Shown here: positions 34,371 to 44,463 of the stretch, in pieces
Position numbering within the stretch: position 1 is the first letter of the stretch
How the letters are laid out: the number at the start of each line of letters is the position of its first letter
Notes under the pieces: generated by a model
What the model was told of the DNA's origin: nothing
Seen by the model: the letters and a program-made list of their open reading frames with translations, nothing else
Databases searched by the model: none
Program-made: the position numbers and the translations under genes
Source of the DNA: Adiantum capillus-veneris
Lineage: Eukaryota; Streptophyta; Polypodiopsida; Polypodiales; Pteridaceae
NCBI GenBank assembly: GCA_014529385.2
Contig: CM043960.1
Span: 124,723,543 to 124,787,542 of the forward strand
DNA: 64,000 nucleotides
Direction: 5' to 3'

Positions 34371-35381
34371 TCACATGCCCTCACTCAGAGAGGAGGACCA
34401 ATCTTTGCAAGGAGGAGATGCTACTGCAGATTTCAGCCATAAAGAAGATGTTGCCAGTGATGCCCATGGCTGCCCCAAGTGTACCAGATGTCGCCAAGAC
34501 CCAGTGCGCGAGTTCCCTCGCGAAGAAGTGCCTACGAAGCGTGTTTCCATCACGACAAGTTGCTGTTTTTCTCTGTTTTCAGCCCATAAACGTCGTAGAC
34601 GAGGCTGATTTATGAGAAGGAACCCGAGAACACACCTCTTTTGTGTGTAGGATTGGAAGAGAGGATTTTTCTATGTAAAGATCTCTTCCGGGGAATTGCT
34701 TTTCGAGAACGGAGTAGGAGTAGGCATGAGCAGAGGAAGTAGGATCTCTTCGTGAGGGAGTAGGAGCAGAGGAAGGCATGAGCCTCTGCAGGAGAAAAGC
34801 GCTCTGAGGAACTAGAGCCAGATTAGCCCAAGGGTTTCGTACCCGAGTTTGGGAAGAAGATCCACGGATCGGAGAGAGAGAGTCTCTCAAGTTGCGATCC
34901 GGAAGTTGGGATTCCCAAGTAAGGACTTCGTGTCTGGGAAAGCAGAGTTGTTCTGTGGGAAGAGGACTCTGGAGAGAGAGTTAGAAAGAGTTGCAGGGAT
35001 GTCATGCCCTGAGTCTCGAAGGTGAGATCCAGAGGCGAGAACCTTGATTCTCGAGGAATTGGAATAAGGAACGGAAGTTCCTTGGAATAGGGTTTTGCCC
35101 TAGGAATCGGAAGTTGAGGCTTCTGGGAACCATCAAGTCTTATTCTAGAACGAACGTGGTAATACGTTCGGTTCAAGTGCTTGTATAGACTTCTCCTCAG
35201 TAATAAAGATACTATTACGGGGGGGGACCAACCCATCTTCTAGTCCCCACTACTATGTCGATCTTCTCACTCTATCTCTCTCTCTATTTATTTCTCTCTA
35301 TATCCTCTGGCTTCAGTAATAAGTGATAAATCCTAATTATCCGAATGTATTTTATATTGTTATGCGCTCCCGTTTGTGACA

Positions 35382-36227
35382 CTCTTTGTCCTTTGAGCTA
35401 TCCTGTGCATCTGCCTTGACTTCCTTCTTCTCTTTCTTTTTGTCCCCGCCATTCTTTTTCCTTTCTAACTCAGCTTTATAGTATCTGCAATCGGGTTTCT
35501 TGTGACCTTTCCTGCCACATTGATAGCAAGTCACATCACCCTTGCCTTTGCTTGCATTTCCCCTTTCTTTACTCTTACTCTTACTCCTTTGTGCATAAGC
35601 ATTCTTCTTTTCTATCCTGCCTCTAACCGTGTTGGCAGAGCTGCCTCCCTCTCCACTTGCTTTCCTCTTGATTTCCTCATTCAAGATAGAACCCCTAACA
35701 CCATCAAAGGTCAAATTGGTGTTATTGGACAACGAAACCACCAAAGTTTCCCATGACTCGGGTAAGGTCATAAGCAAAAAGATAGCTTTCAGCTTATCAT
35801 CAAAAGGGGGCAAGCCAGAATCCTGTAACTGGGACAAAGTACCTGCGAACAATGACAAGTGCTATGCCGCTCTCTTGGACTCATCTAGTGCATGCCAACA
35901 AGTTTTCGCATCAAGTACACCTGGTTGACAGGCGTTGTATTTTCATACATTCCCTTTAACTTCTCCCACACATCAAAAGCAGTCGTGAGACCTTTCACAT
36001 CAATGACGTCTCATCCATCATGGCCATTTTAATGTATGTAACGGCCTTCTTGTTCATGCTAACCCATGCTTCATCCGTCATATTCTGTGGCTTCACCTAT
36101 TCAAGTGCCCCTTCGCAATCCTTAAGAAATAGGATTCCCTGAATCCTGTCTTTCCAAAGATCAAAACCTGTACCATCGAACCTCCTAATCTCGAAGAGGT
36201 TGTTCACATCCGAAGAAGATGAGGCCA
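35382..36227 (-). pseudogene. copia gag
   Basis: Likely start at ATG 36225-36227 (MASSSSDVNNLFEIRRFDG, the usual copia gag opening). The middle (about 36100-35860) is broken by stops and shifts. The C-terminal half is clean: LSLFAGTLSQLQDSG, LLMTLPESWETLV, and a CCHC knuckle CYQCGRKGHKKPDC at 35487-35528, then a Lys/Glu-rich tail. The solo LTR at 33469-35381 separates it from the protease. Confidence 0.9.
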
Positions 36228-36983
36228 TAGTTGCACGAAATAAGAGGGATAATACGCTGAATTTTTGGACAAAATGCACAAAAATCAGAGTATACCCTCT
36301 TAGAGATATGCATTATAGCTCCAAATGGTCACAAGAGAAATTAGGGGCAAAATAGGTCGATTTGGACACAAAATTCAATTTCTGAAATTTATGTGCAGGA
36401 AATTTCAGCGAGCGAATTTTGCTCGAAAACAACAAATTTAGTTGTTTTTAGCCTCAGAAGACATACATAAGGCTAATACACGGCCTTTAGAAGCATGTAA
36501 GCACAAAAGCCCCAATTTGTAGCATCAAAATTGCATGAAATTGAGCCACAAATGGTCATACATTGCCAAAATTTGTCAAATGTGCGTAGATTGCATCTAT
36601 TTGCACTTTCCCCAATGTAATCGCACCATAAAAACACTTGCAAAAATCTGCGTAAATCTGAAATTTGCTTAAAACACCTGTTTTAGGGCTTGTTTTTCGG
36701 TAATTTCAAGGTTTTCGGGTAGCGGGGACTTAGCAAAAGTATTCCCACACCTTAATACATCATTTGCAAAACCTGTATTTTGCTGTCAGAACCTGTAATT
36801 TGATGTTTTTGACCTAATTTCAGCCTGTTTTGGGTCAATTTGGGTTGCCGGGAGCTCTCTAGTGTCCGAGTACGAGTCCTTTGGCGACGAAATTGCAAAA
36901 TCTCGAGTGAAAGTTGACCTTCTTGGCTGAAATTCAACGTTTGCAGGTTTGGGGGAAAACCATAATCGGGCTCTGATACCAGT
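36228..36983 (-). other. Leader region of the copia element
   Basis: Between primer site and gag; AT-rich, no coding signal. Confidence 0.7.
36970..36981 (-). other. Primer binding site, initiator-Met tRNA type (copia)
   Basis: Minus strand TGGTATCAGAGC, two bases from the LTR end at 36984. Confidence 0.9.
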
Positions 36984-37088
36984 TGATGAGCGCGCGGCGA
37001 TGTGTGCAAGTGAAAGAGCACGCGAGTGTGCGGGGTGTGCACAGGGAGAGGTGGCGAAGACCAGCAAGAAGGTGGACGCTAGCAGATC

Positions 37089-37146
<58 letters not shown>

Positions 37147-37379
37147 ACGCTATCTGCAAGGGAATAAGTAAGTGAGTTAGTTGAAACTCACTTACCCTTT
37201 ATTATTTGTAGAAGGACCAATTTAATAAGTTAGTGGCCAAGTTCACATTACTTACCCTTTATTATTTGTAGAAGGACCAATTTAATAAGTTAGTGGCCAA
37301 GTTCAATGTGAACTTGGCCAAAGGTTGATAACCTTTAAAATGTACATTAAAGGGGGCCATTTGGGCCTTTAACCCAACA
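36984..37379 (-). repeat. 5' LTR of the copia element
   Basis: 396 bp; longer than the other LTR mainly because a 60-bp unit is tandemly duplicated (37191-37250 and 37251-37310) and the AG run (37089-37144) is longer. Confidence 0.9.
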
Positions 37380-37790
37380 CCATGCTTTCTTTGTATTCAC
37401 GATCTATGGCTGCCAGTCTTTCTGCGGATTCACGATCTATGGCTGCCTTTCTTCCTTCGCGTTCTAACTTCCTTGCTTCGCGTTCTAGCTTCCTTTCCAT
37501 AAACATCTGCTCCAAAGCCTCCATAGGAGTTAGTGCAATCCTTGGCGTAGATGGGGAAGGGGGAGGGTCGGAAAAACCTCCTGGTGGGGACAACTCTTCT
37601 TCGCCACTCCCATGCTAAGTCTTGGGTTCTTAAGTTTACGAGAAACTTGGGTTCTTGCGGTTCTTGGGTGCTTGGGTTCTTGGGTTCTTGAGGGTCTTGA
37701 GTTTCTTGAGGTTCTGGAGTCTTCAGGTTCTTGAGTTTCTTCTTTCGCTTGAAATCTGTGTCAGAGAAGGATCTTCTCTTCACCCGAGCT
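37380..37790 (-). pseudogene. Second copy of the unfamiliar ORF family, N-terminal part
   Basis: On the minus strand: SPPGGFSDPPPSPSTPRIALTPMEALEQ, then ERKLEREARKLEREGRK and DRESAERLAAIDREYKES, a charged coiled-coil region corresponding to the Arg-Glu repeat of the other copy. The Gln/Glu/Pro repeat tract lies upstream in another frame. Joined at CCATG to 29753 across the copia insertion. Confidence 0.8.
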
Positions 37791-37853
37791 CTTCTCTTTC
37801 CCGCGGGCGCACCCCTTGGCAGCCTTGCTCATCTGATGGTCATGTTGTTTGCA

Positions 37854-38018
37854 ACCAGAGGATATGCATCTAATCTAAGTGTCTGGACATGCACGGTCTG
37901 CAAACAGACTCACAAAAGTGCCAGATCACTTCCTATTCTAGACTAACTTGACTAAATTGAACCCTGGTCATGTTGTAGCTTGTCCACAGACACATAGGGT
38001 TAGATGTGTCGCGTGACA
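37854..38018 (-). repeat. LTR family fragment H1 (U3 part)
   Basis: Matches the outer U3 of copies A and F and ends TGTCGCGTGACA at 38018. It lies where the 5' LTR of the minus-strand ORF copy would be expected, with the rest of the LTR deleted. Confidence 0.75.
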
Positions 38019-38331
38019 ACAATCATTGCGTCAAGAACTTGCATCAGCACCTTGTATCAAATCTGTGCAATCAATAGAAATAGACTTCTCTCGCCATCGA
38101 GAGAGGAACCCTTGGAGGAGGGTTTGACAACTTGTCTGGTGTCGTATTCTTCTCTCTATCTCTCAGTCTCAGTACCTTCATGCACAGTGTTTTCCGCTTT
38201 GTTTGTGATCATTTGCATTCTCTCACTAAAGAACGAAAGGCTCTCCCTTCCGAAGTAAAAGGAACCCTTGAGCACAGTTCGGAGCACTCATCTTGAGCCG
38301 AGTTCAACATTCACATCCGCTGCACCCTACA
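38019..38331 (+). repeat. LTR family fragment H2 (U5 part)
   Basis: Matches the end of the LTR (CATCGAGAGAGG, GGAGGAGGGTTTGACAACTT) and ends GCACCCTACA at 38331. It is inverted relative to H1 and begins exactly after it. Confidence 0.75.
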
Positions 38332-38570
38332 GTAGTGGTAACTCGTTTATAATACTCAAGTGGGTTATAAATAGAGTCTACATACTATGTTGGATTTAAG
38401 CCAGTTACATTCACAGTTCCATAGGGACAACAATGTGGAAAATCAAGATGTTTCTCTTGGTTTCATTGAACCTACTACTAAACTATGCACTCGCCAAATG
38501 AACAGCTGGACCTCTGAGCGGTGCCATTGTAGAAAACATTAGTTTCTATTCTTTTCTTGTGCCTTGGGAC
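38332..38570 (+). pseudogene. Remnant of a gypsy-like 3' coding end
   Basis: About 38421-38460 translates HRDNNVENQDVSLGFIEP, matching the tail inside element C (about 15080-15190, minus). GTAGAAAACATTAGT also matches. The rest is decayed. Confidence 0.5.
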
Positions 38571-38879
38571 CTATTGGTAGCCCTACTAGCCTCCCTGTCC
38601 TTGGCACCTCAATTTGGATCTGATGAATTATCTAATCTACTATTTGATTCCCTTTCCTTTCTTTCCTTGTGCTCTAGGACCTATGGGTAGCCTCGCTAGC
38701 CTCCTCTATCCATTGGCACGTCAGTCTTAATTGTCGAAACTCTGAGTCACACTATCATCCTATCCTTGTTCTTCTCCAAAATCCTCTAATGAACTTAAAT
38801 CTGATTCCCTTAGTTTTTATGAACCCTCGGATGCGCTACCATCTGATTCTCTTACAACTCCAAAATCCTATGATTAGCC

Positions 38880-39050
38880 ATCATCCGATTCCTCTACTTC
38901 ATTCTCTTCATTGGCAAACTCTTGCCTTGTTGAGGTGGATACTATCATGTCCGTAGGATAAGTCAATGAGCCGGCATGCATTCCAAATCCTTGCTTAGCA
39001 TGTCCCATAAGTCTTTGAATAGAGTCAGACTTATGTTCTAGACAATACTC
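38880..39050 (-). pseudogene. Gypsy gag remnant
   Basis: On the minus strand the translation contains QRLMGHAKQGFGMHAGSLTYPTD, clearly related to the gag end at bases 75-150 of the window. Flanks 38571-38879 and 39051-39126 show nothing clear. Confidence 0.6.
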
Positions 39051-39314
39051 TTGAATTCAACCACAACAAAACCGATCAATCTAGTCCCTCAAATTAATCT
39101 TTTGAAACTAAGACAGTTATGTTTGCCTACATTTTAATTGTAAGCCCCACAAAATAAGAGAAATACAACATGAAAATATATACTTGCACCCAGTTACAAC
39201 ACAAACTCAATCGCATATGGCCTAGGGGTTGATTTGGCAAGAAAAACAAATTGGACAAGGACAGATGCCAATTCAGGGACAAAGAATGCTGATTATGAAG
39301 TATTACGCACTTAC

Positions 39315-39912
39315 TGTTGGGAGCCACTGCTTGCAAGCAGGAAGATAGTACAACGGCACCATCCTGAATGCACAAATCCTTCAGGCGGTGAAAATTTCCA
39401 TGACTGCAAGTGTAGATCACCATGGAAAGAGGCTCCATAATCTTGCTTTCATCCTTCAAAAGAGCCAAAGTCCTGAATGTATCTGGAAAGAAGGCTTTCC
39501 ACGCAGCATCCCTCTGAGCTTCGCCTGCTCCACAAGCATTCCCAAGAAGTTGCAGGCAAATCTGCAAAGTAGAGACCGCCTCCATCTCCATGCGCACGAG
39601 ATCAAGGGCCCTATTGACAACACGGGCAACAAAATGCACACCATTGCTGCGCAGGAAACCATCCTGGTTAGAACGGTCCCCTGCACAAAGGTTTCTGAGA
39701 AGGTTAAGAAGGAGAAGAAGAGAGGAAGTGTCTTGAGCGATGAGGGGTACGAGGGAGGGCACTGCATCGTGGCTTGCAAGTACGTTGCGCACAGCAGGGG
39801 AGCGAGAAAGCACAATCAACCGCCTCAGCGCACCCGTCTTCGTTTCTTCATCATCACTCGAGCAACGTAGAACGATGCCCAACTGTGAGACAGCTTCCTC
39901 TTCTTCTGCCAT
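39315..39912 (-). CDS. Ataxin-10-like protein, first coding exon
   Basis: The only likely host gene. From ATG 39910-39912 (MAEEEEAVSQLG) 199 codons encode an armadillo-like helical repeat protein: LRRLIVLSRS, VPSLVPLI, LLLLNLLRNLCAG, STLQICLQLLGNACG, AFFPDTFRTLALL and MVIYTCSHGN are typical of the ataxin-10 N-terminal half. The frame ends naturally at a donor GTAAGT (minus strand; GT at 39314-39313, phase 1); beyond it the open frame is unlike the family. An upstream in-frame ATG (40045-40047) is possible. Ataxin-10 proteins are about twice this length, so later exons are missing here: either a very long intron or a gene fragment. Family call is by recognition, not by search. Confidence 0.65.
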
Positions 39913-40325
39913 ATTACCCCTCACCAAAACTTTTATATTCAGGGCAGAGTGTCTCCTGCTGCTGGTCGGCCAGTGTTTGGAAGAGCAAAGCAATGCACTG
40001 ATTGGATGGCAACAAGGAGGTGGGACATCCACATCACTCTCGATCAATGGCCTACATTAGGCGTCACAAGGCAGGTGCAATCCAAGCTGTCCAGCTGTGA
40101 ACTAAGAGTGAACTCGGGAGGTATGTGCACCACACTGAATTTGGTGTGAACTCGATGTGAAAAAAGTGTGAGTCTGGTGTGAATTGGGGAGGGTCTGCAC
40201 ACCACACCAAATTTTGTGTGAACTCACTCGATGTGATCTCGGTGTGAAGTAGATGTGAATTTGATGTAAACTTGTCCGCGATGCCGTGATCTATATACTT
40301 ACCACACTCACACCTTTCAATGAAC
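39913..40325. other. Upstream region of the ataxin-10-like exon
   Basis: Degenerate GTGTGAACTCGATGTGA-type repeats at about 40105-40280, including a ~70-bp spaced duplication around CACCACAC. No TATA box could be assigned. Confidence 0.5.
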
Positions 40326-40400
40326 ACGCAATAGCCTAGTGGTTACAGTCAATTCCATGGGGGAGAGGGTAGCGGGTTCAAGCCCCAGATCCGAAAAAGT
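40326..40400 (+). repeat. tRNA-like sequence, probable SINE head or tRNA relic
   Basis: An A-box-like TAGCCTAGTGG (40332-40342) and a B-box-like GGTTCAAGCCC (40375-40385) are spaced 43 bp, as in Pol III promoters. The acceptor stem does not pair convincingly, so a functional tRNA is unlikely. No clear SINE tail or flanking duplication was found. Confidence 0.45.
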
Positions 40401-41224
40401 GGGAATCTTTTGCATACCCTAGGTAATCCAATGGTCACAATCAACCGGTGACTGTGAGCGATTGATCTCACCTCCTAAAAGGAGGTGTCAATTAGTAACG
40501 AGGGTGGGACATGGACTTCAACGGCCAACTAGCTGCTTGGCGGCCAAAAAAAACATGGGCAATGTAAGCAAACGCCCCTTCGAGATGCCTTTTGGATTGC
40601 AGGCCGGAGTAGATGTGCTCCTCCTAAGAGAAAAAGGGTAGACTTAAAACTCTTTCGGTTTTTACGTCAGAGTTTGAAGGATTTGCCGGTTTTTAAACCA
40701 AAACTTGTATAATTTTATCGATTTTCTTCAAGGTGGATTTTGCAATTTTAGCCGGTTAAAAAGACACTAAAGGCCGATTTTGTGCGAATATTGGACCTGT
40801 CCTTAATACATATATATTTTCCATGCTATGCAAAGGCATTAGAGATTGAAGTTCATGTTAAGTGGGAGCCAACTACAATAAGGTTCTTGCACCACATCAA
40901 TGCCATGGAGAATGAAGATAGTCCAACTTTCTCTATTGCTTGATATAATTAGTCGTTGCTTGGAAATTTTTTAAGATAGTAAATATTTCTATTGCAATTA
41001 TAATTGGGTAGATAGTAGCAAGATTAAGGATTGGGTATAGTAATGTAGGATACTGCAACAACACTCGCAAAGGGCCTATGATAGGTTTGAACAACGATCT
41101 TCGAAGGGATGCAAGTAAAATCTATATGTATTCTATAACAGCAAAGCAAGTGCCCTTTACACGTGTCGAAAACTGCAAGACGAAGGCTAAAGTCCAAAAC
41201 GATAGAAGCTCCTCTACGCACGGT

Positions 41225-41230
<6 letters not shown>
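40401..41230. other. Stretch without recognisable genes
   Basis: AT-rich, no domain-bearing ORF or clear repeat border. Confidence 0.6.

Positions 41231-41292
<62 letters not shown>
41231..41292 (+). repeat. AG microsatellite
   Basis: About 30 AG units. Confidence 0.95.
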
Positions 41293-41308
41293 CCACCGAA
41301 GGCACTAG

Positions 41309-41861
41309 TGTTACATAATGTTGGCTTATATTAGCAATCTTGGCTCCTGGCTTTGCCCTTGTTGAGCATATCTTTTAGAAAAACATACAATCAAAGAAAC
41401 AACATTTTGGCTAGGAAGCTCGCCAATGGCTTATTGTGCTTGAAAGAGAGCACCACATTTAACATACACATCAACCAAACATTGCCAACTATGATACGTG
41501 TGTATGATCAAAGTGAACCCAAGCATTTCTCGAATCACATTGCCCAGTTCATCTCATTCAATTGACTAGATTCACACCCGATGTAGGACCTTTTATAGGT
41601 CTCTTGAAAAGGTAACACTTTTCTCCATTGCACCATGGAAAAAGGGAAACATGCAATGTCTTGCAGTTGAAAAAAATTGTCATATTTGAAGAGTGCGTGG
41701 TGCATGCAGAGTGAGAGGGAGAAGAAGAGCAGACACGGAGTGTTGGTGGAGCTCTAAGTGAGGATTCGGAAAAATACCTCACTACTCCTTATTATCCTTT
41801 ATGATCAAAAGAATAGATAAAGTTAGTATGGTCAATGTGACGAGTGTCCGGCCAGTTGGCC
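41309..41861 (-). repeat. copia 3' LTR, main part, split by the Tat/Athila-like element
   Basis: On the minus strand the LTR would start TGTTAGGGTTCAGGCCA at 52748, cross the insertion at TGGCC, and continue from 41856 leftwards. It includes a TATA-like CTATAAAAGG near 41590-41600. The left border TGTTACATAATG (41309) mirrors the TGTTA start and is the best guess. Confidence 0.6.
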
Positions 41862-42462
41862 TGTTAACCCTCAGGGCTCACGGACACCATATCACCTACG
41901 AAGGACGTTGTATTATTTACTTGGTAGAGTCAGGTAACAGGCTTGTCGGTCCAATAGGAAAAGGGTAAGAGTGATCGTCGATGAGAGACGCACTCTAACT
42001 GGAACATTCAAGGGATTAGTTGGCTAAGCATGGGCGCCGCAAGTGTGAATGGGACGAGCTCATATAAAAGTCAACTAAACCTAAAATTCACTCATTCTCT
42101 CATTTGTGCAATTGAAGAGTGCTCTTGCTCCATCTCCATCTTCTTCTTCTTCATCTCCTTGTGTGTGTGTGTGTGTGTGTGTGTGTATGCGTGAGAGAGA
42201 GAGAGAGAGTGTGTGAGAGTGTGTATGATCGAGCATTGCGGCGGCACGACGGCGGCGAGGCGGTTGAGCGCGGCATAGCGGCGTCTCCCTCTTCTTCGCG
42301 GCGAGGAATCCTCCACGACAGGAAGTGTAGAGCGGTGAGTGACACACCAACGCCATCTTTGAGCTTACTAGTTTAGGCTTGTTGTGTGCTTGGAGCCATA
42401 TGTGGCTCGCACACGGTGTATCGGCAAGTTCCTTGCATTGACGCGTGCGATATACGCGCATA
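41862..42462 (+). repeat. 5' LTR of the Tat/Athila-like element
   Basis: Starts TGTTAACCCTCA; end placed at about 42460-42462. Longer than the 3' LTR mainly through a GT/AG microsatellite (about 42161-42225). Confidence 0.85.
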
Positions 42463-42466
42463 TTTT

Positions 42467-42484
42467 TGGCGCCGTTGCCAGGGA
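42467..42484 (+). other. Primer binding site, Asp-tRNA type
   Basis: TGGCGCCGTTGCCAGGGA matches the primer site typical of plant Tat/Athila elements apart from one base. The related element at 60890-62934 has a close variant. Confidence 0.85.
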
Positions 42485-43237
42485 ATGCCATACACTAAGC
42501 TTGAATGGCACTCTGTGCTTCTTTTGTGGTGCAACTTCAATTGTAGGAAAGTTAAGGAAGGAGGGTGTGTGTGTTGAGAAGAAGGATTTTGTGTTACTAC
42601 TGTGTATTTTTTTTGTTAATGGAGTTTTCAAAGGTACTGTGTTTTTTTCTCTATGTAAGGTGTTAGTATTAAGGTTGTTAGTTCTGTGTAATGTAATGTA
42701 CTGTAAGTAGGAAGTAGATATGTGAGAGCTAATAGAGTGTGTTAGTGTGTAACAGTAGGTGTATTAGTTAGAAGTAGGTAGGTAGAGTGTGTGTGTGTGC
42801 TCTCGCGCAGGCCGCGACGACCTTATCCTTTTTTCTTTTTTCTTTTCTTTTTTCTTTTCTTTTTTTTTTAAAAAAAAAAGGTAAATTAAAGGTAGGACCG
42901 AGATCGGGAATATCTTCCAGACCCAGGCCCAGACCCAAGCCCAAGCTCATGCTCAGGCTTAGACATCTATCACCCTTTAAAATTACGAATTTTAGCTTCA
43001 CACGTACCTAAAAATCGACTTTTTTGAGGACCAACGGAGCTTCAGCTGACCGAACGTTGTGCTGTAAATCACACCACGACCCTCCTCGTTTTGAGCTATC
43101 ACACACTTTTTTTTTAAAAAAATCAAATATTAAAAAACATTAAAAACGTAAAAAACACGAGTGAAAACGGACGCTTAAAAAATTATGCGGTTAACCTTCG
43201 AGATTATTCACCGACGCTTGTAGGGTGTCAAAAGCAC
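42485..43237 (+). other. Leader region of the Tat/Athila-like element
   Basis: Low-complexity T/GT-rich and TTTTCTTTTC stretches; GTTTTGAGCTATCACACAC (about 43087-43105) recurs in the related element at about 61395-61415 (inverted). No coding signal. Confidence 0.6.
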
Positions 43238-43786
43238 ATGCATCTGCGCTCTGGTCGTGTGCTAGAGATGGAGCAACTAGAGAGAATTTCGACTTACGCG
43301 AATTCTCAATATCCACCTACTTTAGGTTCCGGGCCCTCGGCGGGGACCCAAGGTAGTGCAAACCAAGACCCGAACATAGCGGCTAGTGACTCTTCCTCTG
43401 ACTACGACGTCATGGAGGGTTTCTCAATGCCTAATCCTGATAGCTCAAGCCAAGACATGCATGCCATGGGCCCGCGGTCTGGGCCGAGCGTGCTAAACCG
43501 CGTGAAGGAAACCTTTAGTAGAGCCACTCGCTCCGAACATGGAGCTAATGATGTAAATGAGGGGGGTGGGGAAGTAAATTCTCCATTCGTGACCAACATA
43601 GACCCTATACCCTTAGAGAATGTGCACGTGAATACTTCATTCACTGCACCTCCTGACTCTTCAGAGTTATTTCCCTCCGAGGTCATTTTACCCGATGATA
43701 GAAGCCTTGCTGAAGTGCAAGAGGTTGAGCGATATATCCTTGCAGCAAGGGAAAAGGAAATTGAGAGCTTACGCAAGGCGGAGTAA
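43238..43786 (+). pseudogene. gag-like ORF 1, N-terminal
   Basis: Begins MHLRSGRVLEMEQ, a Leu-Arg-Ser-Gly opening reminiscent of Tat/Athila gag-pol, then a long acidic, Ser/Pro-rich low-complexity stretch with no recognisable capsid fold, ending in a charged helix (ERYILAAREKEIESLRKAE). The first ~120 residues recur at 60868-61266 on the minus strand. It is in a different frame from what follows. Confidence 0.65.
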
Positions 43787-43872
43787 CGAAGAGAGTTAAA
43801 AGCGAAAGCCCCTATGTCAATATCCTTGCTAAGAGAGCAATCGAGTGCTCCTGACTTAGCAACCGTGAAACC

Positions 43873-44415
43873 ATGGCTGAAGAAGATTTTGATTCAGGTG
43901 AAACCATGGAGACCAAAACGACCACTAAGATAGAAACCAACAAGGAAGATCTTCATGAGCCACAATGGCCAGGATCCAAGAAGAAGGTAGGAACTTATCC
44001 AAACCCTACAAAGGAGATTGAGCGAGTCAAGCAATTAAGGAGTTTGGTAGAAGATACCCAAAGGGGTCTAGAACCAGCACATAGGCAAATCCAGATTACA
44101 GACACCGTGTTCCCTACGCAACAACAACCTCACCAAGTCCATAGACCCTTAGCCATACCTAGTGTCATCCAAGAAGAAAGTGACTTAAAGTCATGGGAAA
44201 GTGGGCGTACTCACTTCTTGATGGAAAGAATGTTTACAGAGGGACTACTTGATCCTATCGAAGAAATGGAGATCCCATCTTCCCCACGTCAAGGGACTCA
44301 AGGCCAAAAGGTGCCGTTAAACATTGCCAAATTGATGGATTTCATGTCTTCACAAGTTAGAACCACCATCATGTCCAAACTATATAAAGACCCTGAGCTA
44401 GTCTCAGCTCTTTGA
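43873..44415 (+). pseudogene. gag-like ORF 2
   Basis: Lys/Glu-rich with Pro/Gln segments, then IAKLMDFMSSQVRTTIMSKLYKDPELVSAL, ending at a TGA (44413-44415) after which the frame continues into the protease region. No CCHC knuckle and no standard retrotransposon gag domain is visible. Confidence 0.6.
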
Positions 44416-44463
44416 GCCTTCCTCAATGGAGAACTGAAGTTTGGGCTACCACAATTTGCTCAG

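Larger units (their letters stand above)
33469..35381 (+). repeat. Solo LTR (1913 bp) nested in the copia element
   Basis: Starts TGTTGCTAAATTGG, ends CCCGTTTGTGACA, exact target duplication CTCTT (33464-33468, 35382-35386). The copia reading is restored across it: Lys-Asp-Lys-Glu of gag on one side, Lys-Glu-Lys-Ala of the protease side on the other. The plus orientation is suggested by CTATAAAAGC at 34361-34370 and an AATAAA at about 35202. No internal element sequence is present. It belongs to a different family from the other LTRs here. Confidence 0.9.
29754..37379 (-). mobile_element. Complete Ty1/copia retrotransposon, minus strand, with a nested solo LTR
   Basis: LTRs 29754-30088 and 36984-37379, exact target duplication CCATG (29749-29753, 37380-37384), Met-initiator primer site (36970-36981) beside the right LTR, purine tract (minus strand AAGTGGGAGGT) beside the left. 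Domain order on the minus strand is gag, protease, integrase, RT, RNase H, which is diagnostic of copia. Stops, frameshifts and a 1913-bp solo LTR between gag and protease make it defective. It inserted into the minus-strand copy of the unfamiliar ORF family. Confidence 0.95.

Noticed and set aside
37089-37171. Arg-Glu ORFs over AG runs (also at 41222, 53650, 62443)
   Set aside because: Translation of dinucleotide microsatellites in LTRs, not genes.
39127-39314. Continuation of the ataxin-10-like frame past 39314
   Set aside because: The frame continues open but loses all family character right after GTAAGT; treated as intron read-through.
40326-40400. Functional tRNA gene
   Set aside because: A and B boxes are present but acceptor and anticodon stems do not pair well.
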